This document shows positions 16,929-24,949 of a stretch of DNA of 50,376 bases, in pieces. The translations under genes and the position numbers were made by a program. The notes beneath the pieces are model-generated. The model made no database searches, was not told the origin of the DNA, and worked only from the letters and a program-made list of their open reading frames with translations. Each line of letters starts with the position of its first letter. Position 1 is the stretch's first letter. This DNA is from Casp-actino8 sp001510335 (GTDB lineage Bacteria; Actinomycetota; Acidimicrobiia; Acidimicrobiales; Ilumatobacteraceae). Location: the NCBI GenBank assembly GCA_027729635.1, contig JAQCEM010000016.1, positions 1-50,376 of the forward strand, given 5' to 3'.

Positions 16929-18893
16929 ATGTCAGTTTTCAAAAACCATGATCCCGACTCTTTGATCGGCACCGTCGTCGACGGCCGTTTTGAGATTGAC
17001 AGCGAACAATCTCGTTCGTCGTTATCCACCTTGTTTGTTGCGCTTGACCAGCGTTCGGATGCGTCGGTGATTCTGCGACTCTTTTCGGCTGAGGCCACGA
17101 TCGAGCACGGCGCCGAAATTCTTGAGCAGGCAGCGATCGCTTTTGAAATGTCGCACCCCAATGTGTTGCGTTTGACCAGCTTCGGTCGCGCGACAATCCG
17201 TGGTGTTGAGCGTGTCTACGTCGTGCACGAGCGTCTGACGGGTGGATCGTTACAAGACATGATCGACCGCAGTCGTTTGCTGACGCCGAGCCAAGCCCTC
17301 GTGGTGGGCCTTGAAGTCTGTCGGGCCCTTGACTATGCACATAAGCGGGGCATGTCGCACCATGATCTTCGGCCATCCTCAATTGTGTTTGGCGAAGACC
17401 GCAAGGCTCGCGTGGCCGATATTGGTGTCGCTTCGGTCATCGCCGAAAAAGCCTGGGGTGATGATGCGATGGTCTCACAAGAGCGGGCTCGCTATTGCGC
17501 CCCCGAACAAGCGCAGGGCGAACCGTTTGACGAGAAGACTGATGTTTATGCGTTGGCATTGATTTTGGTTGAGGCCGTCACCGGAACCGTGCCGTTCTTG
17601 ACTGATTCGGTAGTTGGCACCATGTGGGCGCGAGTTGACAAGTTGTTCCCCGTGTCCGCCGACTTAGGTGGCCTGGCAGCAGTGCTCGACAAAGCCGGTC
17701 GCTCAGATCCGCTCGAGCGTTCAAGTGCCGCCGACATGGGTCGCGCGCTAGTACAAGCCGGCCCCACCTTGCCACGACCGACACAGATTCCGATCGTGTC
17801 GTCGGCGATTTTTGGTGTGGAGGGTGAAGAAGATCGCACCGACGATCTGACGAAGCCGCGCGAGTTCAATGAACTGTCGGACGATTCGCAATCGTTTGTT
17901 GCTTCCACCACTGACACCATGACAATTCGCGATGACGCTGATGCTGTTGTAGCCGCCGGTGTTGACATCGAAGATAAACCACTCATTGGACGTTGGATTG
18001 TTGCTGCAGTCGCGGTGCTGGCACTGATCACGGGTGGTTATTTCTTATTCAGCGCGTTGCAGAAAGACTCGTACGCGATTCCCGACTTGATTGGTGTCGA
18101 TCAAGGTGAGGCCACCAATTTGGTGACAGAATTCAAGTGGGAAATTGTTGTTGTTGAAGAAGCCAACGAAGAACTTCCCGTTGGAGCAGTCATTCGCACC
18201 GATCCAGAAACTGGCAAAAAGCTTGAAACCGGCAAAGCCTTGACATTTGTTGTGTCAACCGGACCGCCGCCGGTTCCGCTTCCTGAATTAAACGGTCTTG
18301 ATGCCGCGACTGCCCTTGCCACATTGACTGATGGCGGCTTGGTACTTGGTGTTGAAACTCCTGAATACAGCGAACAAGTTCCCGCGGGCGTGATCATCCG
18401 TTGGGCGATTAGTTCGCAACCTACTTTGGTTGCAGGACAAGAAGTCATTAAGGGCACTGCAGTTGACACGTTTGTGTCGCAGGGTCCAGCACCGCGTGTT
18501 GTTCCTGATCTGACTGGCATGTCGATTGAGTCGGCAACAACTGCGCTCACCGATTTGCAGTTGACGATTAATCGTGGTGACGATCAATTCTCGCTTGTTG
18601 CTGCTGGTGGAGTTGCAACGCAATCACCCGCTCCTGGAGAGTCGTTGGCCCGTGGAACTGCCGTGACCGTGGCAATTTCAAAGGGACCAGATTTGGTTGC
18701 GGTTCCGCAACTCTTAACATTGAAGTTCGACAAAGTTGGTCCGGCGTTAGCGGCCGCTGGTTTTGTACTTGGAAACGTCAGTGGAAATACCGGGGGTTTC
18801 CCGATTGCAGTTTTCTCAGCCGGTCAGCCTGTTGCCATCGGGCAGTTGTTGCCCCGAGGAACGGTGCTCGACGTGTTGTATTACGGCAGCTGA
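16929..18893 (+). CDS. degenerate Ser/Thr protein kinase (pseudokinase) with four PASTA domains
   Basis: 654 residues: kinase fold (about 17-280), acidic linker, one TM (352-377), four extracellular PASTA domains (381-654). PASTA proteins of this layout sense peptidoglycan fragments in PknB and PrkC. Several catalytic signatures are changed. The glycine-rich loop is S-E-Q-S-R-S-S-L-S, the VAIK Lys is R50, the catalytic loop reads H144-H-D146-L-R-P-S-S151 (Lys to Arg, Asn to Ser), and DFG is D164-I-G. The A-P-E segment is intact. Phosphotransfer is doubtful, so a scaffold or sensor role is inferred. The start ATG has TAGTTT 7 bases upstream (16916-16921). Confidence 0.88.
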   Translation: MSVFKNHDPDSLIGTVVDGRFEIDSEQSRSSLSTLFVALDQRSDASVILRLFSAEATIEHGAEILEQAAIAFEMSHPNVLRLTSFGRATIRGVERVYVVHERLTGGSLQDMIDRSRLLTPSQALVVGLEVCRALDYAHKRGMSHHDLRPSSIVFGEDRKARVADIGVASVIAEKAWGDDAMVSQERARYCAPEQAQGEPFDEKTDVYALALILVEAVTGTVPFLTDSVVGTMWARVDKLFPVSADLGGLAAVLDKAGRSDPLERSSAADMGRALVQAGPTLPRPTQIPIVSSAIFGVEGEEDRTDDLTKPREFNELSDDSQSFVASTTDTMTIRDDADAVVAAGVDIEDKPLIGRWIVAAVAVLALITGGYFLFSALQKDSYAIPDLIGVDQGEATNLVTEFKWEIVVVEEANEELPVGAVIRTDPETGKKLETGKALTFVVSTGPPPVPLPELNGLDAATALATLTDGGLVLGVETPEYSEQVPAGVIIRWAISSQPTLVAGQEVIKGTAVDTFVSQGPAPRVVPDLTGMSIESATTALTDLQLTINRGDDQFSLVAAGGVATQSPAPGESLARGTAVTVAISKGPDLVAVPQLLTLKFDKVGPALAAAGFVLGNVSGNTGGFPIAVFSAGQPVAIGQLLPRGTVLDVLYYGS

Positions 18894-18982
18894 TCGACTT
18901 TCGTTGAGCACACGACCTTGGCATAGGCTGAGATCAACAAAATTTGGTTAAAACACATCAATTAAAACTTGAAGGAGTTGTC

Positions 18983-19861
18983 ATGGGAGCACTTGACGGA
19001 CGCGTTGCAATTATCACTGGAGCAGGTCGTGGACTTGGTCGCGAGCACGCATTGTTGTTCGCTGCTGAAGGCGCCAAGATCGTGGTGAACGACCTCGGTG
19101 GAGCCAATGACGGTTCGGGTTCAGATATGACTCCGGCCCAGCAGACCGTTGCCGATATCAAGGCCATGGGCAGCGAAGCCATTGTCAACACCGACAACGT
19201 TGCCGACTGGGATGGTTCGAAGCGCATGATCGACAGCGCCATCGAAGCCTTTGGTGATCTTGACATTCTCGTGAACAACGCTGGCATCTTGCGTGACCGC
19301 GTATTGGTCAACATGAGCGAAGCCGAATGGGATGCCGTTATTCAGGTGCACCTCAAGGGTCACTTCGCACCAACTCACCACGCTGCTGCGTACTGGCGCG
19401 AACAGGCCAAAGCCGGTATCACCAAGCCACGTAACTTGGTGCACACCAGCAGCACTTCTGGTTTGTTCTCAAATCCCGGTCAGGCCAACTACGGTGCGGC
19501 GAAGTCGGGTATCGCTACGTTCAGTCAGATTTGTGCCAAAGAGTTGTCGCGTTACAACGTGAAGAGCAACGCCATCGCTCCAGCGGCCCGTACTCGACTC
19601 ACGATGGCAACACCCGGTCTTGAAGACGTGATGGCTGCTAAAGATGGCAAGTTCGACGAATGGGATCCCGCAAACGTCAGCCCACTCGTGGCGTACTTGG
19701 CATCTGACTTGTGTGAATTCTCGGGCGAAACCTTCTATGTTCAGGGTGGACAAGTCACTCGCGTTGCTACCTGGGCAATGGCTGAAGAAATTAAGCAGGA
19801 CGATCGTTGGACAGTGAGTGCACTCGCTACAGCGATTTCTGCACTCGCACCCAAGTCCTGA
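18983..19861 (+). CDS. short-chain dehydrogenase (MFE-2 / 3-hydroxyacyl-CoA dehydrogenase-like SDR)
   Basis: 292 residues. NAD(P)-binding T-G-A-G-R-G-L-G near the start, N-N-A-G at mid-protein, and the catalytic set S-S-T-S-G and Y-G-A-A-K. The segment after the first beta-alpha-beta unit (V-V-N-D-L-G-G) and overall pattern match the (3R)-hydroxyacyl-CoA dehydrogenase part of MFE-2 and related steroid dehydrogenases. ATG 18983 is chosen for its strong Shine-Dalgarno GAAGGAG 5 bases upstream. The MFS gene follows 3 bases after the stop. Substrate is inferred to be a fatty-acyl or sterol-derived CoA ester. Confidence 0.88.
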   Translation: MGALDGRVAIITGAGRGLGREHALLFAAEGAKIVVNDLGGANDGSGSDMTPAQQTVADIKAMGSEAIVNTDNVADWDGSKRMIDSAIEAFGDLDILVNNAGILRDRVLVNMSEAEWDAVIQVHLKGHFAPTHHAAAYWREQAKAGITKPRNLVHTSSTSGLFSNPGQANYGAAKSGIATFSQICAKELSRYNVKSNAIAPAARTRLTMATPGLEDVMAAKDGKFDEWDPANVSPLVAYLASDLCEFSGETFYVQGGQVTRVATWAMAEEIKQDDRWTVSALATAISALAPKS

Positions 19862-19864
19862 GTC

Positions 19865-21340
19865 ATGGGCGAAGAAGCCCGCGAAACAACGCCACGTACG
19901 CTCAACGTTGATTCAGTAGGCGTTGATGAACTTGGTGTTGTTCCGTGGCCAATTTTGTTACGTCGTTGGCTAGGTCAGCGCGTCCCGATTGGGCGACATT
20001 GGGCTGTTTTGATTGTTGTTTTGTCAGCGTTATTTACAGTTGGCTTTACGATCACCATCTTGGTGGTGTCGCTAGGTGACATTGCTGATGAATTCAATTC
20101 GAGCGTTTCAGTAGTTGCCTGGAGTATCACGGGGCCAATGTTGGCGTTCGGTGTTGTGGGGCCGGCCTACGGCAAAGCAGGCGACTTGTGGGGACATAAA
20201 CGCATCTTTGTCTATGGCTTGTTGGGTGCCGGAATTTTTGCAGCGTTAACAGCGGTGGCTTGGGATGCGCCGAGCATGATCGCGTTTCGCATTTTGTCGG
20301 CCTCGGCTGGTGCGGCAACTGGTCCAGCGACCATGGCGTATATCAACCGCTTGTTCCCGCCCGACCAACGCGTTCGACCGTTGAGTTATTGGAGTTTTGT
20401 TAATGCGGGCGCACCAGTTCTTGGTGTTGTCGCTGGAGCGCCACTTGTTGAAGCTTTTGGCTGGCGGGTTATTTTCGCGTTCCAGGCACCGCTGTGCATC
20501 ATTGGTGTGTTTGTTGCGGTGTGGTTGTTGCCCGACACTGAACGTAAGAAAGATGTGCATTTCGATGTCGCGGGTTCGGTCACCTTGGGTGCTGGCGCGT
20601 CAATGATGTTGGCCGGTGTGAACCAAGGTCCGAAGTGGGGTTGGGATAGTCCGTACACCGTTGGGTTGTTGGTGGCGGCAACTTGGTCATTGGTGTTATT
20701 TATACGTATTGAAAAACGCGTGAGCGATCCGTTGTTGCCATTGCATTGGTTGAAGACCCGCAACGTTGCGTATCCAGTGATGTCGCAAACATTGGCCAAC
20801 TTTGCCTACATGGGTGGCTTTTTGTTGGCTCCGCAAGTGCTCGAAGAGGTTTTGCGCTATGACAACAGCAAGATTTCACTTGTGGTGATTGCGCGACCAC
20901 TCACATTTGCCATCGTCGCGCCTCTTGCAAGTTTGATCACGATTCGTATTGGCGAACGGGCCATGGGAATGGCTGGCAGCTTGTGCGTGGTCGGGTCGAT
21001 GTTGTCATTCGGATTTGTTGGACCAAGCACTGGTTTGATGCTGATGTTGTTTGCTCTCGGAATGTCTGGAGCGGGCATCGGTATGGCGAGTCCAGCGATG
21101 ACATCACTCGTTGCGAACGCGGTCAACGAAGATGATCTTGGAGTTGCAGGCGCAATGCAACAATTGATGACGCAAATGGGAGCGGTGTTCGGATCGGTGG
21201 TGATGGTCACCGTGCAACAAGGTGTAGGTGGTGGAGATCCGACACCGGCTTCATATCAAGCCGCGTTCTATGTTGCAGCCGGAGTTGCGTGCGCTGCAGT
21301 GTTTACGGCGTCCCGCGTCCGCTCAACCCCGCGCGCATAG
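19865..21340 (+). CDS. MFS drug:H+ antiporter-like permease (DHA2 type)
   Basis: 491 residues with about 14 hydrophobic segments, longer than 12-TM permeases and typical of the EmrB/QacA (DHA2) group. The region after the second helix reads G-K-A-G-D-L-W-G-H-K-R, the DHA2 form of motif A. It starts 3 bases after the SDR stop, so the two are co-transcribed; export of a compound related to the SDR reaction is possible but unproven. A 20-base-pair hairpin follows 17 bases after the stop. Confidence 0.85.
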   Translation: MGEEARETTPRTLNVDSVGVDELGVVPWPILLRRWLGQRVPIGRHWAVLIVVLSALFTVGFTITILVVSLGDIADEFNSSVSVVAWSITGPMLAFGVVGPAYGKAGDLWGHKRIFVYGLLGAGIFAALTAVAWDAPSMIAFRILSASAGAATGPATMAYINRLFPPDQRVRPLSYWSFVNAGAPVLGVVAGAPLVEAFGWRVIFAFQAPLCIIGVFVAVWLLPDTERKKDVHFDVAGSVTLGAGASMMLAGVNQGPKWGWDSPYTVGLLVAATWSLVLFIRIEKRVSDPLLPLHWLKTRNVAYPVMSQTLANFAYMGGFLLAPQVLEEVLRYDNSKISLVVIARPLTFAIVAPLASLITIRIGERAMGMAGSLCVVGSMLSFGFVGPSTGLMLMLFALGMSGAGIGMASPAMTSLVANAVNEDDLGVAGAMQQLMTQMGAVFGSVVMVTVQQGVGGGDPTPASYQAAFYVAAGVACAAVFTASRVRSTPRA

Positions 21341-21349
21341 TCACGCTTC

Positions 21350-21411
21350 ATTGTGCATCTGGTGCAGAATTGTTGCGAAATACGTAACGATTCTGCACCA
21401 GAATCACGAGG
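21350..21411. terminator. long palindrome between convergent MFS and SCP2 genes
   Basis: Bases 21358-21370 (arm TCTGGTGCAGAAT) are perfectly complementary to 21390-21402. The 19 bases between continue the stem with a T-G wobble, then six pairs (one wobble), closing on the five-base loop AAATA. This gives an unbroken 20-pair hairpin. There is no T-tract on either side, so it would be a hairpin-only, possibly bidirectional terminator. Its flanks resemble those of the palindrome at 35818-35879. Confidence 0.6.
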
Positions 21412-21414
21412 GGA

Positions 21415-21822
21415 TTATTCGGTGATGGCCTTGATTTCGTCGGCGACCTTGGCAGTGATATCGCTCTGAGGAATGGCGGTCTGCATGGCCATCATCTTCA
21501 TCATGTCGCCAGTGACCTTGATCTTGCCACCCATGAAAGCCTGCATCGCTGCGGCCTGATCATTGAGTCCGAAAATTTGACGAGCAGTTGCCCAGTCGGT
21601 GGTCACAACAGCATCAGGATTTTCGAGTTCGCCGAGTTCGACTTCCATCTCACCTGACGAGGTGTCCATGTAGCTCTTCACGGTGCCGTCACCAAAAGGG
21701 ACATCGGTGATGACCTGATTGATCCGGATCACTGTGGTGATCTTGGGGGCTTGACCTTGGTACTTGGCACGGATGCCCTTAGCGGCATCCATCCATTCAT
21801 CGGAAAGAAAAGGAAATGTCAT
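21415..21822 (-). CDS. SCP2 sterol-binding domain protein
   Basis: 135 residues, a stand-alone SCP2 domain: a long N-terminal helix, a beta sheet ending near T-T-D-W-A-T-A, and the C-terminal segment M-G-G-K-I-K-V-T-G-D typical of the family. SCP2 domains bind lipids or fatty-acyl-CoA in a hydrophobic tunnel. It is set apart from the upstream operon by 27 bases and has its own TATTGT (21830-21835, minus strand) 7 bases before the ATG. The specific ligand is unknown. Confidence 0.87.
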   Translation of the reverse strand: MTFPFLSDEWMDAAKGIRAKYQGQAPKITTVIRINQVITDVPFGDGTVKSYMDTSSGEMEVELGELENPDAVVTTDWATARQIFGLNDQAAAMQAFMGGKIKVTGDMMKMMAMQTAIPQSDITAKVADEIKAITE

Positions 21823-21849
21823 GTCCGAGACAATAGTCCCGCCACTGCT

Positions 21850-22986
21850 TTACGGTCGTAGCGTGATCGCACTTGTCGAGACTTCGTCGAGGAAAGCGTC
21901 GTCGATTTGCACACCCGTACCCGAACCCTTGGGTAAGCGCACGTGACCGTTCTCTAGACGAATGGGGGCGGTCACGATGTCTTTCTTCCAGAAGCGTTCA
22001 GATGCCGAAACATCGCCTGTAACGGTGAAATTCGGTAGTCCGGCAAGTGCCAGGTTCATGGCGCGGCCGATGCCAGTTTCGAGCATGCCACCACACCACA
22101 CCGGAATTCCGCGCTCGCGACACACATCGTGAATGCGTACCGCCTCAAGGTAGCCACCGACGCGACCAGCCTTGATATTGATGATTGAACAAGCGCCTCG
22201 TTCAATGGCATCGACCGCAGCGAGCGACGACACGATGGATTCGTCGAGACATATTGGCGTGCCGACTTGTTTGGCGATGATGGCATGACCCGTCACATCA
22301 TCTTCGGGGAGGGGTTGTTCAATCAGCAACAAGTTGAACGGATCAAGTTGTGCGAGCAAGGGTCCGTCATTGCGGGTGTATGCAGTGTTGGCATCAACTT
22401 GTAGTGGAATGTGTTCACCAAAGGTTTGGCGAATGACACGAACGGGTTCAATATCCCAACCTGGTTCAATCTTGAGTTTGATGCGGGCGTAGCCCTCATC
22501 GAGATATCCGCCGACAGTTTTCACGAGTTCATCAATTGAGTTGGCGATGCCAACCGAAACCCCCGAAGGAACCAGCTCGTTGATCGAACCCAAGTGACTG
22601 GCGAGTGAAACATCGTTCGCGCGAAGTTGAGCATCAAGCACTGCCGCTTCAAGTGCAGCCTTGGCCATACGGTGATCTTTGACTGGTTCAAGAATGTGGT
22701 CCACGTCGTGAGCCGACATACGACCGCCGTTGAAAGCAATTAGGCGCGGAATGAGGTGATGGACCATCACATGTTGCGAGCCCTCAACATATTCGCTCGA
22801 ATACAACGGATCATTTCCGGAAACGCATTCGCCCCAGCCCACGTGTGAATCGGTTTCAACACGAACGAGCAAAATGTCGCGAGCGTTCTCAGTGCCAAAC
22901 GATGTGCGAAATGGTGTCACCAAAGGCAACGAGATACGACGTAATTCAATGGCTCGAATCGTGTTTGGTTCAAGGTTGTCGATCAT
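21850..22986 (-). CDS. N-succinylamino acid racemase / o-succinylbenzoate synthase (enolase superfamily)
   Basis: 378 residues. Metal ligands D198, E223 and D248 and the catalytic lysines K172 (in K-L-K) and K272 (in K-A-G-R) are all present, so it is an active member of the NSAR/OSBS subgroup. OSBS makes a menaquinone precursor; NSAR racemises N-succinyl amino acids. R275, three residues after the second Lys, matches the second-shell Arg linked to NSAR activity in Amycolatopsis (R266 there, from memory). The gene overlaps a COG3375-type GNAT by ATGA, the neighbour typical of NSAR operons, and no other men gene is seen here. NSAR is favoured. Confidence 0.82.
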   Translation of the reverse strand: MIDNLEPNTIRAIELRRISLPLVTPFRTSFGTENARDILLVRVETDSHVGWGECVSGNDPLYSSEYVEGSQHVMVHHLIPRLIAFNGGRMSAHDVDHILEPVKDHRMAKAALEAAVLDAQLRANDVSLASHLGSINELVPSGVSVGIANSIDELVKTVGGYLDEGYARIKLKIEPGWDIEPVRVIRQTFGEHIPLQVDANTAYTRNDGPLLAQLDPFNLLLIEQPLPEDDVTGHAIIAKQVGTPICLDESIVSSLAAVDAIERGACSIINIKAGRVGGYLEAVRIHDVCRERGIPVWCGGMLETGIGRAMNLALAGLPNFTVTGDVSASERFWKKDIVTAPIRLENGHVRLPKGSGTGVQIDDAFLDEVSTSAITLRP

Positions 22987-23711
22987 GACTGGCCCTTTGT
23001 GGAATGTCGAGGTGTGAGCACATACGAACCATCCTTCGTGAAGCCAGTGACTTCATGAGTGTGGAATGCTTGTGATAGCTGCTCACGCATATTTAACCGC
23101 CATGCGCGAGCGGATGCCTGGTCGCAGCGACGTAATTGCACGATGTCTTCGGGTGTTTCCAGAACAATTGAGTCACTTTCATTTACGCGAACTCGTTCGG
23201 TGCGGATATCCCAGCGAGCTAGCAGGCGATCGGTTTCATCGTCACCGTTGATGTCGTCATGAAGCGGTCCGTAAAAGTTGATGTGGAACTCAACTGCATT
23301 TGCACCAAGGCATTCAATGTTGAACCATGCATTGCGTCGTACCAAAGGATCAAAAGTCCACGTGATTGCGGTGAGTCCAGCATCGAGCGCCCATTGTTTT
23401 TGATGATTCTTCATTGCGGTGCCAAGTCCAGTGTTCTGCAACGCTGGATTGACACCGGTGATATGTGAATGCAAACACCAGTCGCCGCGATGTTTGGCCA
23501 ACATGCCAAACGAACACGCCACCATGACCTCGCCAGAATCTGTCGATGTAAATGCTCCCGACACATAACCACCTGCATGCGACAAGGCCATCAAAAAATC
23601 GGCACTCACCATTTCGCCAGTGCCTGGTCCCCACACCTGGTTGGCACAATCTTGGAGTTGTTTCATTTCATCAAGGTGGTGTAACACCCTGATCGAATAA
23701 TCAGGCTTCAT
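22983..23711 (-). CDS. COG3375-type GNAT acyltransferase (probable amino-acid N-succinyltransferase)
   Basis: 242 residues. The acyl-CoA pyrophosphate loop is L-Q-N-T-G-L-G-T-A, followed by the COG3375 hallmarks I-T-W-T-F-D-P-L-x-x-R-N-A-x-F-N and N-F-Y-G. In Geobacillus an NSAR-linked GNAT succinylates D-amino acids before racemisation; the same role is inferred here from the four-base overlap with the NSAR/OSBS gene. The longer open frame to 23831 is rejected in favour of ATG 23711, which overlaps the upstream membrane gene by 11 bases. Confidence 0.8.
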   Translation of the reverse strand: MKPDYSIRVLHHLDEMKQLQDCANQVWGPGTGEMVSADFLMALSHAGGYVSGAFTSTDSGEVMVACSFGMLAKHRGDWCLHSHITGVNPALQNTGLGTAMKNHQKQWALDAGLTAITWTFDPLVRRNAWFNIECLGANAVEFHINFYGPLHDDINGDDETDRLLARWDIRTERVRVNESDSIVLETPEDIVQLRRCDQASARAWRLNMREQLSQAFHTHEVTGFTKDGSYVLTPRHSTKGQS

Positions 23712-24840
23712 GGGAATGTTTGTAAGCGAGCCGCACGGCAAGTGTTTCGAGGGCCAGTGGTGAAGTATCTTCCGTGAATTCGGAGCGATACATTTCGTCA
23801 GTTGCAAGAACGACCGTGAAGTACATGCCAATGAACGCGCCTAAGAATCCGGCGACACGCAAGAGTGATTCGGTCACAACAAGATCTCGTCCACTTAGTG
23901 TCCATGTGAAGAACACATGCGACTTTTCAGTCATCATCCATGCCGATTGCGTATCGATGGAAATCGCGAGGAAGCCAAAAATTGTGAAGAAAAGAGTGAG
24001 CACAACGGCGACGAAAGTGATCTGCACCGATTGATTGAAAGTTGTCACAAGCGTAAGGTCAATCTTTTCACTTGTTGAAAGTTCTTCTGGTGGCGTGCCC
24101 TCTGCGGGCACAGGTAATCCTTCGGCTGGAGTTCCGACAATGAAGCCTTGCACTTCATTCCACGAAGAAAACTTTGACAGTCCCGATATTGATTGGGGGA
24201 TTCGCGAAAGAACAAAAACGGCACCTAAGGCAAAAAAAATGCCGACCCCAAGTAAATAGGGCAGACCAGTGAGTTGTCCGGCGACTTGCCACACCTCAGC
24301 GTTGATGAAAAGGAAGGTGGTGAAAAGTAAGAGCAGTGGCAACGCACGAACTAAAAGACGTCCGAGCATCGCCGCTTGCGAAAGTGAGTTACGTAACGCC
24401 CACGCCAGCAAATGGCCCAACGCGAAACTCGATGAAATGTAGATGACGCCCAAAATGGCGAGTCCTTCAATCGACGCCTGAAATGAGTCGCCCCACTGTT
24501 GGAAGGCCGCGCTCGGGATGGCCGGCCCGATCACAAAAGCGACGAGTTCGGGCTTGCCGATTTCTTTGGGGACAGCCAAGAACGGTCGTTTGAGGACGAG
24601 GTTTGTGACCGACCAGCCGAGGATCAGGCTGGCGATGGTGATGCCGGCCGCAACGAGATTTCGGCCGAGGGACCATTCGGCCAAATTCAGTGCATTGAGC
24701 CCGCCGGCCAAATAGGCCACGATCAGAAAGGGCAGGGCTCGGGTCCAAATATCGGTTCGGGCCGAGTAGTTGGTGATGAAATGGGGAACTCCGCGACTGA
24801 TGAACCAGTTCTCGATTTCTTTATGTTGCAAACGGTCCAT
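23701..24840 (-). CDS. multi-span membrane protein of unknown function
   Basis: 379 residues with about eight hydrophobic segments, an N-terminal polar stretch of about 30 residues, a P-rich, negatively charged cytosolic or outer loop at about 240-265 (V-P-A-E-G-T-P-P-E-E), and a short hydrophilic tail. No transporter motif is recognisable. It is the first gene of the operon with the GNAT and NSAR/OSBS genes, overlapping the GNAT start. A transport role for amino acids or their derivatives would fit the context but is not supported by any motif. Confidence 0.7.
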   Translation of the reverse strand: MDRLQHKEIENWFISRGVPHFITNYSARTDIWTRALPFLIVAYLAGGLNALNLAEWSLGRNLVAAGITIASLILGWSVTNLVLKRPFLAVPKEIGKPELVAFVIGPAIPSAAFQQWGDSFQASIEGLAILGVIYISSSFALGHLLAWALRNSLSQAAMLGRLLVRALPLLLLFTTFLFINAEVWQVAGQLTGLPYLLGVGIFFALGAVFVLSRIPQSISGLSKFSSWNEVQGFIVGTPAEGLPVPAEGTPPEELSTSEKIDLTLVTTFNQSVQITFVAVVLTLFFTIFGFLAISIDTQSAWMMTEKSHVFFTWTLSGRDLVVTESLLRVAGFLGAFIGMYFTVVLATDEMYRSEFTEDTSPLALETLAVRLAYKHSHEA

Positions 24841-24949
24841 GTCTTGAGCCTAGAGGGTGACGATAAACCACCCTGTGACGACAGTTTTGAACGAAATGTC
24901 AAATGCATTCGTCAATAAAGGCCGCGACCGACCAACATGATGGGTACCT

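Noticed and set aside
24499..24918. Plus-strand open frame of 139 codons before serA
   Set aside because: Mostly antisense to the membrane-protein gene, highly charged and without hydrophobic core; no promoter of the type seen elsewhere.
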